Shown in pieces: positions 63,787-64,000 of a stretch of 64,000 nucleotides of DNA. Within the stretch, counting starts at the first letter, position 1. The number at the start of each line of letters is the position of its first letter. Origin of the DNA: Oceanirhabdus sp942490885 (GTDB lineage Bacteria; Bacillota; Clostridia; Clostridiales; Clostridiaceae); NCBI GenBank assembly GCA_942490885.1, contig CALNYT010000002.1:3286001-3350000 (forward strand). Direction: 5' to 3'. The notes beneath the pieces are model-generated. The model was given only the letters and a program-made list of their open reading frames with translations, was not told the DNA's origin and made no database searches. A program made the translations under genes and the position numbers.

Positions 63787-64000
63787 ATGGACAGTAATAG
63801 TTATTATTTAAACGTTAATAAGAAATATAATGATAACCTAGCAAGAATAATGAGTGTATTTATAATGATTATAATGGGGGTTTCAATTTTTTCTGGGATT
63901 ATATTTTCAAATGAAAGTGTAATAAAAGAAGTTATTATTACTTTTATACTTTCATTAGTACTTCTTGGAATAACATATATCGTAAGAAAATTACCTATTA
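63787..64000 (+). CDS. Membrane protein, N-terminal part (runs off the window)
   Basis: ATG after GGGGGCGAGGTA. 71 codons are visible: MDSNSYYLNVNKKYNDNLAR, then two hydrophobic helices (VFIMIIMGVSIFSGIIF and VIITFILSLVLLGITYIV). The layout resembles the N-terminus of the neighbouring divergent six-helix chemoreceptor, so it may be another MCP or a sensor kinase. Not decidable from the visible part. Confidence 0.6.
   Translation, partial: MDSNSYYLNVNKKYNDNLARIMSVFIMIIMGVSIFSGIIFSNESVIKEVIITFILSLVLLGITYIVRKLPI

Noticed and set aside
1..64000. CRISPR arrays, tRNA and rRNA genes
   Set aside because: No regularly spaced identical repeats and no cloverleaf or rRNA-like segments were recognised by eye on either strand.

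Overview
The window looks like chromosomal DNA of a low-GC, spore-forming Firmicute close to Clostridium sensu stricto. The base composition is strongly AT-rich, ribosome binding sites are strong (AGGAGG/GGGGGT) and TTG starts occur. Typical gene families are present: a GerAB germination permease, 2-hydroxyacyl-CoA dehydratase-type activases, DegV, an ECF sigma factor with a DUF4179 anti-sigma, several chemoreceptors, and a probable selenoprotein. No rRNA, tRNA or CRISPR array was seen. Layout: 0-7 kb holds the end of a SNF2 helicase, a SulP anion transporter, a lipoprotein, a decayed 5'-nucleotidase, a NERD protein, a glutaredoxin whose active-site codon is UGA (probable selenocysteine, with a SECIS-like hairpin), and a CPBP protease. 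7-21 kb (all minus strand) is a contractile phage-tail operon in the gene order of PBSX xkdK-M-N-O-P-Q-R-S-T-U-V plus lysis genes. It has no capsid, portal, terminase or integrase gene, so it is best read as an R-type tailocin locus. Two ArpU-like activator paralogues lie upstream, and an XRE repressor is divergent. The locus has an A-AAA-AAC -1 frameshift site in the tail-assembly chaperone, eight 33-residue repeats in the tape measure, and two internal terminators. 22-29 kb: DUF4003 protein, RelA/SpoT-domain protein, and an IS element that appears to have landed between a palindrome-controlled promoter and an MFS exporter with its winged-helix regulator. 29-36 kb: orphan GerAB, a T-box leader followed by a prolyl-tRNA synthetase gene broken by an amber codon, DUF6512 protein, exonuclease-BRCT protein, methyltransferase-like protein. 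35.9-36.4 kb: two tandem paralogous non-coding RNA units. Each has an 11-bp-periodic TTAA array (Pho-box-like), an identically spaced -10 box, unpaired C-rich motifs and a C-loop hairpin. 36-50 kb: chemotaxis and signalling genes. These are a classical MCP, the sigma/anti-sigma operon, a metallophosphatase, an EAL-HDOD protein, CorC-like and DegV proteins, and an unusual soluble chemoreceptor fused to an SBP_bac_5 oligopeptide-binding domain. 50-64 kb: an MFS exporter divergent from an XRE-TPR regulator with shared operator half-sites, a secreted HExxH protein, a three-gene acyl-CoA dehydratase activase cluster, an RND efflux pump with its TetR regulator and operator, a dcd remnant, and a six-TM MCP followed by the start of another membrane protein. 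The strongest novelty candidates are the tandem C-rich sRNAs, the cytoplasmic peptide-binding chemoreceptor fusion, the Sec-glutaredoxin and the headless tail locus. All functions are inferred from sequence reading alone; no database search was run.
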